From NCBI GenBank assembly GCA_035771165.1, contig JAWNZC010000470.1, positions 1 through 64,000 on the forward strand: a stretch of DNA of 64,000 bases, read 5' to 3'. Positions 21,251-32,797 of the stretch are shown in pieces. Every line of letters begins with the position of its first letter. Position 1 is the stretch's first letter. Position numbers and translations under genes: made by a program. The notes below the pieces were generated by a model, which did no database searches, had not been told where the DNA came from, and saw only the letters and a program-made list of their open reading frames with translations. The stretch comes from Paragorgia papillata. Taxonomy: Eukaryota > Cnidaria > Anthozoa > Scleralcyonacea > Coralliidae.

Positions 21251-21885
21251 GTTATATCACTATTGCTGAATCATAGTTTTCGCTTTAAATGATCGGATTT
21301 TTAACGAAAACCAGCTAAATTTTACATTCTTAACAAGAAAATGTACCTGTCGCTATGGGACAACTTAAAAGTGGCTGGGATCATGGAAAATCAGCCGAAA
21401 TTTCACGATTTTACTGAACGAAAATCAGCACCCACCAGGCTACAGTTTGAAGAATTATTAAAGGACTAAAGTAAGGAACAAATAACATCTTGTATTCACT
21501 TTAGCAGTTTGACAGTGACTTTATGACAAAGTAACAATATTACCGTTTCTATATCCGTCTTTTTCAACGTATATTGGATCAGACGATCTGAGGGTTTTAT
21601 ACAACTGAAGATGTTTATTGGAAGTTTGTAGTTATACTTTATTTATTAAACAGGCAAATTTAAAGCATTTAACTCACTGTTTTACTATTATTGATGAAGT
21701 CGGATGAAGTCCTGTTACTATAATATTGACGAAGATAATTCCTGTTCACCTAGCATTGATGGTGTGCATTTTCAATATTTGTAATACATTAATTGTCCAT
21801 TTGTCCTCTTGTATAAAAAAATATATTTTTGCCTATTAGCTAATTTTTTACATGTTACCTGTGTGTTCTTGCTTTATTTTACCCT
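21250..21885. other. Left-only unique segment of the palindromic element
   Basis: AT-rich sequence with no mirror partner on the right arm and no recognised coding. It separates the terminal units from the left arm. Confidence 0.5.
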
Positions 21886-22170
21886 GTCTATATATATATA
21901 TATTATATCTGTGATGAACTCATGGCTGCCTAGGCTTGCTGGAGAGACTTGCTGTTGCCAAGGGTTTTCTATTTGACAGAGTAAAATTGTCTGGTATTTG
22001 AAAGAGTAGAATCATCTGAGATTGAAGTAAAATTATAATAAAGGGGCATGGTTTGGCCAGCTCTGATTTACACACAGAAATAATTATTTATTGGTTATAA
22101 TCTACTATATTCTTTTATATTTTATATACTTCAGTGTACTGACACTACTGTACTTTGTGTAGACTTATAT

Positions 22171-22494
22171 TTGAAACAGATAATAAGTCATGAGCTTTTT
22201 CCTAAAATAAACAAAGAGAAGGATGATTCCAAACTATTATTTACTACAGAAGTGTTTTCATTACAAGCTATTTTTGAAAAAGTTTCAATCTTTACTACAT
22301 TTATCATACCTCAATATCTTGCATCATACAACTTTTTAGGTTTCATACCCAATCTATATGTCTTTTCCTTATTAGATCCACACAACTTTTTTATGCAGAA
22401 ATTATCACTAGCTGATCTTGGCAGAAGACAAGATCAGTCATTAATTATTTTTTTTGAGATGAGTGATCATAACAATGCATATAGATGTTTATAA
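22171..22494 (+). CDS. Unrecognised 107-codon ORF in the left palindrome arm
   Basis: The ORF begins MKQIISHELFPKINKEKDDS and has a hydrophobic middle (IIPQYLASYNFLGFIP). The mirror copy on the right arm (26170-26373, minus) stops after 67 codons because one base is missing in the CCCAATC/CCCATC stretch. No family is recognised. Composition is close to the surrounding AT-rich DNA, so it may not be a gene. Its conservation between arms reflects the palindrome, not selection. Confidence 0.2.
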   Translation: MKQIISHELFPKINKEKDDSKLLFTTEVFSLQAIFEKVSIFTTFIIPQYLASYNFLGFIPNLYVFSLLDPHNFFMQKLSLADLGRRQDQSLIIFFEMSDHNNAYRCL

Positions 22495-22630
22495 GATTTT
22501 AGTTTAATTGAAGCTAGTGTAAGCTGCTCTGGATAGTACAAACAATTTTATTGAAATTAATTTAAGTTTTCTCAAATACAGTACAAAGGCAAAGCCGCAA
22601 AGGACTAAAATGTCAAAAAAAATTTAAATA

Positions 22631-22855
22631 CTATCTAGTGCCAGTGGTGGCTGGAGCACTGGCACAATCTTCACAGAGCTTGACAACCATATGGTAGATT
22701 CTCTTGTTGATGAAAATCATGTTTTTACTCTTATCAAGTCCATTGCAAAAAGCTACAGCAAAATTTGTTTTTACCATCTTGGAAAGGAAACCACAGCTAA
22801 CCTTTCTGGTACATAAATAAGAAAAAAATTGAATAAGCTTGTCCTCTTCCAGCAT
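22631..22855 (-). CDS. Unrecognised 74-codon ORF in the left palindrome arm
   Basis: The ORF starts MLEEDKLIQFFSYLCTRKVS and ends in a short CEDCASAPATTG tail. An equally long copy lies on the right arm (25694-25918, plus) with four or five amino-acid changes and no stop. Being open in both arms despite base changes is mildly suggestive of coding, but the length is small and nothing is recognised. Confidence 0.25.
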   Translation of the reverse strand: MLEEDKLIQFFSYLCTRKVSCGFLSKMVKTNFAVAFCNGLDKSKNMIFINKRIYHMVVKLCEDCASAPATTGTR

Positions 22856-24205
22856 CAGTAAGAATCAAAACAAAACTAATCTAAACGATAAAGGAAAGTA
22901 AACTACAGGTAACTGTATTTACACTGGATATACCATAACTTTATCTAAGGACCAATGTTACTACAGGAGGAAACTGGAGTACCCGGAGGGAACCTGTGCT
23001 GTTTGGTAGAGTCAAACTGGAAGCACTCAAGTCACATGCATCCAAAGGAAACTGAACTAAACTACTGTAACAGTTAAACAGTCTTTACACTGGATAACCT
23101 TATCAGTCATATCTAAACTGTCCTTCCTAGAGATCTAGTAAGGGTCACCCCTCATTGGTCAATGTTACTACAAAAGAAAACTGAAGTAAACTAACTTTAT
23201 TTATTCTGAATACTGATAACTCTATCAGTCATATCTAAACTGTTTCTTCCTAGAGGTCCAGCAAGAGTCATCCCTCATTGGTCAGTGTTACTACAGGAGG
23301 AAACCGGAGTACCCAGAAGAAAATCTCTGGTGTTTGGTAGAGTCAAACTAGAAGCAGTCCTCTAATGTACATCCAAGGTGAAATTTTAATCTGATAAGTG
23401 CATCAAGTAGGAGTTAAACCCAGATTGCAGAGAGTAACATCCTTAGATCTACAGTAATCCTGGATGCATGTAACTGGAAAGACTTTTCTTGCTTTCCGCA
23501 AACTAGATAAAATTTTAATCTGCTAAATGCACAGTAAAACTGCATTGATTGAGTAGGAATCAAACTTGGGTGTAACTTCTTAATGGCCAGTAAGATGCTC
23601 TCTAACCATAATAAACTACCACTAACTCAAAATGTTATACAGTATGTACATATTTTGTTTGAGATATATATACTGTAGACAAAATGAAATACTATCAAGG
23701 GACAAGGGCTTGGGCAAAATACATACTGTAGTGTAACCATAATAAAACCATCTGAACTGGTTGAACATTAGCCCAAATTCGACAAAACTATAAAGTTCGA
23801 ATATTTCATGTGAACAGTATCAACAGCGGGTAAGTTTATTAGTTTAAACAGACACAGTTATGACTTCTTGGGGTTTAATCGGCATGAAATAAATCAAAAG
23901 TTAAACAAACACATCATCGTAAATCATCAAATAATACGCGTTACTAGAAAGAAACAAATCAGGCAGTCACTTCCAGACATTTGTTTACCGACTTCGCTAG
24001 CTCTGAAGCAAATAAACAGGCAAGCGTATTGTGTAAAGAAAAGCACTTTCTAAACAAAAAAATAGTTCAAAACACTAAACTATTACTTAAAATAAGATTA
24101 CAAACCTCAATTCGGTGGTAACTCTTCGTAACATCCCAGAATTTGGCGAAAAACGCCGTTCAACTGCTTCCACTCCTATTTACGCCATATTGTATGGGAC
24201 CCAAG

Positions 24206-24304
24206 CACTGATCTCAAATAATATACTCATTATACTGGATAGAGCATCCGGTGTTCGCAGTGAAGTCGGAATAGATTAGCGGCGACCATTTCCGGTGGGA
24301 CCCA
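24206..24304. repeat. 99-bp loop at the centre of the palindrome, a copy of the element's own terminal unit
   Basis: It starts CACTGATCTCAAATAATATA, the same 20 bases as the element terminus, and ends CCGGTGGGACCCA. The arms meet it directly as GGGACCCAAG on the left and CTTGGGTCCC on the right. Confidence 0.9.
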
Positions 24305-25693
24305 CTTGGGTCCCATACAATATGGCGTAAATAGGAGTGGAAGCAGTTGAACGGCGTTTTTCGCCAAATTCTGGGATGTTACGAAGAGTTACCACCGAAT
24401 TGAGGTTTGTAATCTTATTTTAAGTAATAGTTTAGTGTTTTGAACTATTTTTTTGTTTAGAAAGTGGTTTTCTTTACAAAATACGCTTGCCTGTTTATTT
24501 GCTTCAGAGCTAGCAAAGTCGGTAAACAAATGTCTGGAAGTGACTGCCTGTGTATTTGTTTCTTTCGAGTAACGCGTATTATTTGATGATCTACGATGAT
24601 GTGTTTGTTTAACTTTTGATTTATTTCATGCCGATTAAACCCCAAGAAGTCATAACTGTGTCTGTTTAAACTAATAAACTTACCCGCTGTTGATACTGTT
24701 CACATGAAATATTCGAACTTTATAGTTTTGTCGAATTTGGGCTAATGTTCAACCAGTTCAGATGGTTTTATTATGGTTACACTACAGTATGTATTTTAGT
24801 TCAGATGGTTTTTATTATGGTTACACTACAGTATGTATTTTGCCCAAGCCCTTGTCCCTTGATAGTATTTCATTTATTTATTTATATCTCAAACAAAATA
24901 TGTACATACTGTATAACATTTTGAGTTAGTGGTAGTTTATTATGGTTAGAGAGCATCTTACTGGCCATTAAGAAGTTACACCCAAGTTTGATTCCTACTC
25001 GATCAATGCAGTTTTACTGTGCATTTAGTAGATTAAAATTTTATCTAGGTTGCTGAAAGCAAGAAAAGTCTTTCCAGTTACATGCATCCAGGATTACTGT
25101 AGATCTAAGGATGTTACTCTCTGCAATCTGGGTTTAACTCCTACTTGATGCACTTATCAGATTAAAATTTCACCTTGGATGTACATTAGAGGAGTGCTTC
25201 TAGTTTGACTCTACCAAACACCAGAGATTTCTTCTGGGTACTCCGGTTTCCTCTTGTAGTAACACTGACCAATGAGGGATGACTCTTGCTGGACCTCCAG
25301 GAAGAACAGTTTAGATATGACTGATAGAGTTATCAGTATCCAGAATAAATAAAGTTAGTTTACTTCAGTTTTCTTTTGTAGTAACATTGACTAATGAGGG
25401 GTGACCCTTACTAGATCTCTAGGAAGGACAGTTTAGATATGACTGATAAGGTTATCCAGTGTAAAGACTGTTTAACTGTTACAGTAGTTTAGTTCAGTTT
25501 CCTTTGGATGCATGTGACTTGAGTGCTTCCAGTTTGACTCTACCAAACAGCACAGGTTCCCTCCGGGTACTCCAGTTTCCTCCTGTAGTAACATTGGTCC
25601 TTAGATAAAGTTATGGTATATCCAGTGTAAATACAGTTACCTGTAGTTTACTTTCCTTTTTTGTTTAGATTAGTTTTGTTTTGATTCTTACTG

Positions 25694-25918
25694 ATGCTGG
25701 AAGAGGACAAGCTTATTCAATTGTTTTCTTATTTATGTACCAGAAAGGTTATCTGTGGTTTCCTTTCCAAGATGGTAAAAACGACTTTTGCTGTAGCTTT
25801 TTGCAATGGACTTGATAAGAGCAAAAACATGATTTTCATCAACAAGAGAATCTACCATATGGTTGTCAAGCTCTGTGAAGATTGTGCCAGTGCTCCAGCC
25901 ACCACTGGTGCTAGATAG
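25694..25918 (+). CDS. Mirror copy of the 74-codon ORF
   Basis: It matches 22631-22855 with substitutions only (for example FFSYL to LFSYL and TNFAV to TTFAV) and keeps the same start and stop. Unrecognised; see the left copy. Confidence 0.25.
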   Translation: MLEEDKLIQLFSYLCTRKVICGFLSKMVKTTFAVAFCNGLDKSKNMIFINKRIYHMVVKLCEDCASAPATTGAR

Positions 25919-26169
25919 TATTTTAAAATTTTTTGACATTTTAGTCCTTTGCGGCTTTGCCTTTGTACTGTATTAGAGAAAACTTAAATTAATTTCAATA
26001 AAATTGTTTGTACTATCCAGAGCAGCTTACACTAGCTTTAAACTAAAATCTTATAAACATCTATATGCATTGTTATGATCACTCATCTCAAAAAAAAAAA
26101 TTAATGACTGATCTTGTCTTCTGCCAAGATCAGCTAGTGATAATTTCTGCATAAAAAAGTTGTGTGGAT

Positions 26170-26373
26170 CTAATAAGGAAAAGACATATAGATGGGTATG
26201 AAACCTAAAAAGTTGTATGATGCAAGATATTGAGGTATGATAAATGTAGTAAAGATTGAAACTTTTTCAAAAATAGCTTGAAATGAAAACACTTCTGTAG
26301 TAAATAATAGTTTGGAATCATCCTTCTCTTTGTTTATTTTAGGAAAAAGCTCATGACTTATTATCTGTTTCAA
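26170..26373 (-). pseudogene. Truncated mirror copy of the 107-codon ORF
   Basis: It shares the first 60 codons with 22171-22494, then a one-base deletion after GFIP changes the frame and a stop follows shortly. Confidence 0.3.
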
Positions 26374-26821
26374 ATATAAGTCTACACAAAGTACAGTAGT
26401 GTCAGTACACTGAAGTATATAAAATATAAAAGAATATAGTAGATTATAACTAATAAATAATTATTTCTGTGTGTAAATAAGAGCTGGCCAAACCATGCCC
26501 CTTTATTATAATTTTACTTCAATCTCAGATGATTCTACTCTTTCAAATACGAGACAATTTGACTTTGTCAAATAGAAAACCCTTGGCAATGGCAAGTCTC
26601 TCCAGCAAGCCTAGGCAGCCATGAGTTCATCACAGATATAATATATATATCTATATATATAAGTATAATGAGTATATTATTTGAGATCAGTGGGGTGGTG
26701 AAACAATACGAAATATTTGAATAAGAAAGAGCTTATTCCCATACCGTACACCAATATGGCCGCCATTTCATTGTTTTGGTACACCAATATGGCCGCCGTG
26801 ACGTCAGATGAAAACGCTCTA

Positions 26822-27190
26822 TACCCTGGTTGCTATGCGTGTTTTCATTTGTTGTTGGTCATGATCTATTAGAGGACAGACACATGGTCACGTCAGATCC
26901 AGTGGTCAGATCACGTCAGCTGACTTGCTTTTTTCCTTCTTCATGCCCCAAAATCCGGCAAGAGTTTCGACAAAAACCTTTTAAATTTTTATTGTATAAA
27001 ACAAATAGATTCCATTTTTTTGTTGTTTGTTCAGTTATAGATGAACAGAAGACGTCACAACGTGGTAAGAACATCAGTGACTCGACTGCGTCTCGTGGGC
27101 CACTTTTTTGTTCTTACGACGTTGTGACGTCATCTGTGCATCTATAACTGAACAGACAACGGCAAAATGGAATCTATTTGTTAATTTTAT
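26822..27190. mobile_element. Foldback MITE related to 14187-14600
   Basis: It begins ATACCCTGGTTGCTATGCGT, the reverse complement of the right end of the 14-kb copy. Inside, TCTTACGACGTTGTGACGTC and GACGTCACAACGTGGTAAGA are inverted around 27065-27110. Its left end abuts the TA at the end of the composite element. Confidence 0.55.
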
Positions 27191-29595
27191 TTTATTTAGA
27201 AGTGTTCTTAAAATAAAGAAGAATAGCTTCTTGCTCCAAAGATATTTTGGTTTTAAAAAAATGCAAATAGGATACCTTATGACGTCTACTCTACTAATTA
27301 TGTAAAGGAGGAAATCTACTGAAATAATAGGTAGATTACTATGCTGAAACTTAGAAGCTGTTCTAATACGAATGGTACATTATTACACAGTTATTGCTTG
27401 ATATATTCCTCATTTGGGGAAGTTTGTTTGATCTGTGTGAAGTATGACATCATAAGGCATCCAATTTGCATGTTACAAAAAACTGAATATCTATGAAACA
27501 TGATGAGATATTGATTTAATAAGAACACTATACTTCCTCATACGGAAAGGAAAGTACTCAGTCTAGATAAAATCAAAATTGAATAGAAGATTTTCCATCT
27601 TACTGCCCGTTTAATCTTTTTATTGGCACGGTCGTTGTGAGAAAACTCTAACGCCAGACGATTTTACTCAACTGGATCATGGAGGAGACATTTTATCCAT
27701 AGTTTTATCTCAATAACCAAATAAATAGTTTGTACAACCAAACATCATTGGTTATTATTAATATGTAACTTTATTTTAGTCAAAAATAAGAAAATTAAAT
27801 TAAAAGAAAATTGTAAGAATTTAAATATATTTCTTAATTAATTAATCCAATATTTTCTTGTCAGTTTTTGCATATTCGTTTGGAAGTGGATGAGGTAGAA
27901 ACAAAGTTATTTCCATCAAAAATTTTATATTTTAAAATATATTGCAAGACACGAAAGACATTCGTGTAACGGAATTATAATGATAGAAATAGTCTAAAAT
28001 ATTAAAAGAGCGGAACAGGTTAAGAAAGTACTATAATTTCTTTATTATATGGCACGAATTACTTCCGGTAAAATCACGCGCTGTGATTGGTTGCTGACGT
28101 GGCGAGATTTCTCCATAATGCCCGTAGGCATTATGAAAATTGTGAATGCCCTACGATTGGAAACAAACAAAAAATCCTAATAAGAAAGTTATTGCTGCAA
28201 ACGACGAAAATAAATGAAATGAATGACGATGAACATTATAAAGTAAATTTTAATATCCCGACGAGAAAGAAACAACAGAAAATAACGCTAGTCCGATGTT
28301 TTGACGAAGTTAAAGGAAGCAAAGACCAAGAAATACAAGATTGATTTTATAATAAAAAGTCGGCCATATAATAAACTGCTTATTAATAACATCGACCGCG
28401 TTCGGTCTTTATGGCAAAATATCGAACCTCGGCCTTGAACGTATTAACGTCGCTATACAATGTTTTACTTAACTCACTACACAGTAAACTATATACTTCG
28501 GCACAATCTTCACTACGAGAATCCACAGTCACACAGTGTACAAGTGCACATTATAGTGCACAAGAAACTAAAAATGCATATATAACCATAGAACTGATTT
28601 CAAAATCCTACCTGTGTATGTAGACACACTTAGATGTAGAATGCTAACCAGAAACAAATTGCAAAATGCCACAAAATGATTCATTCTGAATATCTTGCGG
28701 AGAAGCAGCGTTGAAGACACTAATGTGAAACTATAAATATGGAAGCTCTTTTATGCTTTTAATTCGACCCATAAATTATAGATTCTGAAAGACAAGCTGA
28801 TTTTAAATATAGATGTACCATGAAAGAAGGTTAAATTGGTTACTAGGTAATAAGCCAATATAGTTAAAAACGTGTATCTCACAATGACGGAATTATAACA
28901 TTAAGGGTATATAAAGAGTATTTAAAAAAACCCCAACTTTTTCCTTGAACTTTTTGTCTTCGTATATAGAACAAATTATCACAACGGACAAGCTGGCCTA
29001 AATATTCTTGATTCTCTAAATCATAGAACCCATTAACTCCTGGCAAAATTTGATAGCTAGATTATAGTTTTACAACAACTATACATTGATAACCGTTTTA
29101 TGTGCGCAGTTTAAAGTTATTTCGTTAAACAAACTTGGAATATAACTGGTTTTGCTAGGTTGGAAAATACTGCACCCTGCTCCTGACGTCAGAGACCATA
29201 TAATTTACATATCACACAAACTGGAATATCTTAAAAACGAAGGTTGTAAAAGATCTTCTATTACAATTTTAAGAGTTCTTTCAAATTAGACAAACTTAAT
29301 TTTTATTGCCAATGTCCTTTAAAAATAACACAAGTACTGTTTCCTATGCTCGAGTCCAAGGTAACGGAAACCGCAAACTTGTGAAAGATCTTTAGTTTTC
29401 TTAATTTTTGTTGTTAAAATAAGTTTTTTGGATATAATTTTTATAATTTCTTTACATATGGTGTTTTTTTACTGCCTTTGTTTTCTTATGCACGAGGTTT
29501 TCTCAGGGCATGCAATAAATGTTTGTTTACTTGGGTTATTTATATATATATTTAGAACGATTATTATGGGACAGTGAACTTGGGTGAAGAATAAT
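27190..29595. other. AT-rich intergenic sequence, no gene supported
   Basis: It contains a lysine-rich 85-codon frame (28087-28344) preceded by GATTGGTTGCTGACGTGG and a small CATAATGCC...GGCATTATG hairpin at 28114-28136. This looks like part of an unclassified repeat, not a host gene. Nothing else was recognised. Confidence 0.4.
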
Positions 29596-29599
29596 GATA

Positions 29600-29863
29600 T
29601 TAGGTGTTATACTCCGAGTGACGAACCATACTCGACAAGTATAGAGAAAATTCTACTTGGCCCAGCTGGGACTCGAACCCGCGACCTTCGGTTTACTAGT
29701 CCGACGCTCTACCGACTGAGCTACAGGTCAAGTTGGGAGCTGGTGGTCGAATGATGGTACTTGGGTTATAAGGTCGCGGGTTCGAATCCCAGCTGGGCCA
29801 AGTAGAGTTCCCTCTACTTGACCGGTATGGTTCGTCACTCGGAGTAACATGCCTATAATATCA
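29600..29863. mobile_element. Inverted pair of a tRNA-derived SINE
   Basis: On the minus strand, 29730 down to 29600 reads TAGCTCAGTCGGTAGAGCG (A box), then GGTTCGAGTCC (B box), CAGCTGGGCCAAGTAG and a tail ending ACTCGGAGTATAACACC. On the plus strand, 29771-29863 repeats the part from GGTCGCGGGTTCGAATCC to CACTCGGAGTAACA. The 5' and 3' strands of the would-be acceptor stem do not pair, so this is not a working tRNA gene. Confidence 0.7.
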
Positions 29864-29944
29864 TTATATATATAAATATATATATATATACTAACTTACG
29901 GTTTAGATTTAAATTGTGGGTTTGCAAGCTATATTCTGACTTTA

Positions 29945-30114
29945 AGCCTGGTTTCCATATAGCCGTAAGAGTCGGCGGCATGGCTGCGGCAAGGGGCAAC
30001 GGTCCAATCGCATACAGCTTTTGCTGGCTAATTCAAACACTGTCTATATGATTGGACCATCGCCCCTTGCCGCAGCCATGCCGCCGGCTCTTACGGCTAT
30101 ATGGAAACCAGGCT
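29945..30114. mobile_element. Palindromic MITE with TTA target duplication (PIF/Harbinger-like)
   Basis: Inverted ends AGCCTGGTTTCCATATAGCC and GGCTATATGGAAACCAGGCT continue to about 70 bp of near-perfect pairing (GGCATGGCTGCGGCAAGGGG and its complement). TTA flanks both sides (29942-29944 and 30115-30117). Confidence 0.8.
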
Positions 30115-30618
30115 TTATTACCTACTCTTTGGAAATTAGATTATCGTGCGAATATAATTACTAAATTACTGATATCGACTAAGGGCATAAAATAAGCTAT
30201 AACTGAAATGTACATGCAACTAATTAACTTTAGGTACTAGTTTATATTGTATTGATGTAGTTTGCATTATAGTGCTTGAGTATACTTGACAAATAGTGAA
30301 ACACATCCAGCTTATATATATTTGAGCCGTATAATCACATTTTGCTCAATTAATTAGAGACTGACATGAGTATACATCGGGTGGATAGATTACCAGGAAT
30401 AGCAAACAAATAAAAATACTTAACATCTCCTTCATAAAATGAAAAGGATGAGTATAAAAACGTAACAGAGCACTGCACGTTTTAACCTAAGGCTATGTTC
30501 TAACACAAACTTGCATCTATAAGTAGAATACTAATGATAGTTCTATTTATTGTTTGGACACTGAGGAAATCAAAGAGCTTTGTATAGCACATGGCTCTTT
30601 ATCCGATCAAACCAAATA

Positions 30619-30735
30619 TAGAGCGTTTTCACTCACGTGATCGGTGGCCCCATTGGGGTGGTGAAACAATACGAAATATTTGAATAAGAAAGAGCTAATT
30701 CCCATACCGTACACCAATATGGCCGCCATTTCATA
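30619..30735. mobile_element. Partial copy of the GAGCGTTTTCACTCACGTG MITE
   Basis: It starts TAGAGCGTTTTCACTCACGT and runs through GGTGAAACAATACGAAATAT to ATGGCCGCCATTTCAT, uninterrupted at the point where the 5.7-kb element sits in the copy at 20970-26821. The right end is missing. Decayed copies lie at about 43691-43740 and 44313-44420. Confidence 0.75.
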
Positions 30736-30739
30736 TATA

Positions 30740-32235
30740 ATGAAATACAGAATTATAAAATATATAATATAGTACAGAACAGTGTGGTTGTATTTCCGTA
30801 CAATTGTATGTAAAAGTTAAAGATTTAGGGTGCCATACGTACTTCTTATACAACATTACATTAAAACAAGACACTAAAGCTTGGAGAAAAAGTCTTCGTT
30901 ATCTAAAAAAATTTTGAGTTTTTGAGTTGCTTATTTTCTTTAATTGCTAATTATATATTCTCTCATATCACACTTTGAACATTGGTAACAACTTATTTAA
31001 ATCATGTTTATAATTATATTGACTGGCACCAAGGCCCGAAAGAAACTATGGCATCGCATGAGTTCTAGTCCTTTAGCCCAAGCTAATTTTTTAATTCTTA
31101 TAAATGAAAACATTTAATACGTGAAAACTGTCAACTTTTATCATATTATTTATAAAGTGATATTTGCACCGACTATACCATGTAGAAAATGTGTTTTTAT
31201 CAGTCAATGTATGAATGAATAAAGACGTTGAGCATAAAGACAACGGAATGCGTTAACTAGCAACCACATGACTTTTTGTTGGCGAAAATTTAAGCACAGA
31301 GTGCTAATAATTATTTTACCTTTACAAAGAGCGAGATCGCGTGGCGGCGTGGGCTGCGAGAACCAGGTGCCGGAACCATGCAGATCGTACGTGGGCTTCA
31401 CTTGAAGTATAAGAAGTAAATTGTTAACTTCCTTTTCCTGTTTTTTCAATTAACGTTTAGCTAGTAAAAGCAAAGAAGATTATTCGGGAAAAATAGTCTC
31501 CATCCTAAAACGTTATTAAACATTTTTTTTAAAAGAAAATCAACAACCTGCAGTTAAAAAGTAAATGTCGAAAATATTCTTAGCATATAGTTTGTCCTTA
31601 TATAAATATTGATATTTCAAATATAGTTTTGTTCTAAAGTTTCACGATCGTATATGATAAGCAGATTTTTAAAGGCACAGCGCCAGGTATTAAATTACCG
31701 CTTAATGAATAGTTTTGCGCGAGACAAAAATTATATTTGTGTGCAAAGAAAAGGAGAAATATTCTTAAAACGTTAAAAAAGTAAGTCATTAGTACATTTT
31801 CTTACAGACTATTTAGTTCAAGTTTTGACGTGTGTGATATTCACCAAAATTTTAATCATGTTATCTTGAATTTGTCCACGACGTTTTTCAAGTTTGCGTC
31901 ATGGTGACACTGCCTTTAACCAGAGAAAATTGAATTCACTGACACCTGTATTTATTCAAGGTATGAAGGTCCAAACTAAATAACGACATAATGATAGGCC
32001 TAAATGCCACTTGATGAAATTTAATTAATTTTATCACAAGAAAATTGTTTGCAGCGTTCAAAGAAAACTCATTTCAAGACTTTTTGTTTTTCTCTGAAAT
32101 GAGGCTTAAAGGTCTTAGCTTTATAGGTTCTAAATTTCTTTGACGTTATACATTAAAATCTCTTATTTGTTTCTCTATTATTTTTATTATTATTTTATTT
32201 AAGTATTAAAAATAGAATTTAAATACGCCAGCGTG
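30740..32235. other. AT-rich intergenic sequence, no gene supported
   Basis: One minus-strand frame (31204-31449, 81 codons) ends near a G|GTAAAA donor-like site, but has no recognised motif and no phase partner. Nothing else was seen. Confidence 0.4.
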
Positions 32236-32237
32236 AA

Positions 32238-32512
32238 CTAAATAAACTAAATTAAACTAAACTAAACTAAACTAAACTAAACTAAACTAAACTAAACTAA
32301 CTTATATTTATACTGGATATAACTCTATCAGTTATATCTAAACTGTTATCCCCAGGGGAAACCTGTGGTGTTTGGTGAGTCAAACTGGAAGCACTCTTCT
32401 CACATGCGGCCAAGGAGAAATTTTCAATCAGATAACTGCTGAGCTAGCAGAAACCGAACCCGGCTCGCAGTGGTGAAAGGCACGTGCGCTAACCACTGTG
32501 CCACAAAGAAAC
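32238..32512 (-). mobile_element. tRNA-derived SINE with (TTTAG)n tail
   Basis: On the minus strand, TGGCACAGTGG at about 32503 fits the A-box consensus exactly and GGGTTCGGTTTC the B box. The body (GTTTGACTCACCAAACACC) matches pieces inside the palindrome arms at 22.9-23.4 kb. The 3' end is a (TTTAG)n microsatellite, 32238-32300. Confidence 0.75.
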
Positions 32513-32797
32513 GCAATCCGCAAAGAAACTCAACCATATAAGCTGATTCTGAATACGATTCTGGGCTGCCTCATAAGTCATAACAATTAAACACATTAAG
32601 CTGGAAACTTATATATACGGTACAAAAACTGAACCAGAAAAACTAATCTTTAAATTAACTCCTGATAATTACTGCATGAAAAAAAACTTTAAGACACTGT
32701 GTTAACTATAGCAACGATCTTCACAAATATTTTCTGATGCAAATTTAAATATTAATTGCTTTATGCTTTAACAAACCAATGCTAAAAAGTACTAGCA

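Larger units (their letters stand above)
21886..24205. repeat. Left arm of the 21-26.7 kb palindrome
   Basis: The arm runs from TATATCTGTGATGAACTCAT to TATGGGACCCAAG and is the reverse complement of 24305-26665, with scattered substitutions and small indels. It contains mirrored SINE pieces (for example 22935-23050 and 23280-23440, TTTGGTAGAGTCAAACT). Confidence 0.9.
24305..26665. repeat. Right arm of the 21-26.7 kb palindrome
   Basis: Reverse complement of 21886-24205. Differences include a duplicated AGTTCAGATGG...CTACAGTATGTATTTT block near 24755-24840 that the left arm has once. Confidence 0.9.
21015..26692. mobile_element. 5.7-kb non-autonomous element built as a giant inverted repeat, 8-bp target duplication
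   Basis: It starts CACTGATCTCAAATAATATA and ends TATATTATTTGAGATCAGTG (exact inverted ends, about 30 bp). Perfect duplications GGGTGGTG flank it (21007-21014 and 26693-26700), inside the outer MITE. Eight-base duplications fit the hAT or P superfamilies. The interior is two arms of about 2.3 kb in mirror orientation (21886-24205 and 24305-26665) around a 99-bp loop, plus about 760 bp unique to the left end. No transposase was recognised. Confidence 0.85.
20970..26821. mobile_element. TA-flanked MITE (GAGCGTTTTCACTCACGTG type) split by the 5.7-kb palindromic element
   Basis: Left GAGCGTTTTCA (20972-20982) and right TGAAAACGCTC (26809-26819) are inverted ends, with TA on both sides (20970-20971 and 26820-26821). 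The body resumes at 26693 with GGGTGGTGAAACAATACGAA, TTTGAATAAGAAAGAGC and ACCAATATGGCCGCC, as in the uninterrupted relative at 30619-30735. TA duplication and short ends suggest a Tc1/mariner-type or similar MITE. Confidence 0.8.

Noticed and set aside
26830..27147. 105-codon frame at 26830-27147
   Set aside because: It lies within a foldback MITE and has no recognisable domain.
29656..29730. tRNA gene (anticodon-loop CTAGTAA on the minus strand)
   Set aside because: A and B boxes are good, but the acceptor strands do not pair and the T stem is mismatched. The sequence continues into a repeated tail found again at 29771-29863, so it is a SINE.
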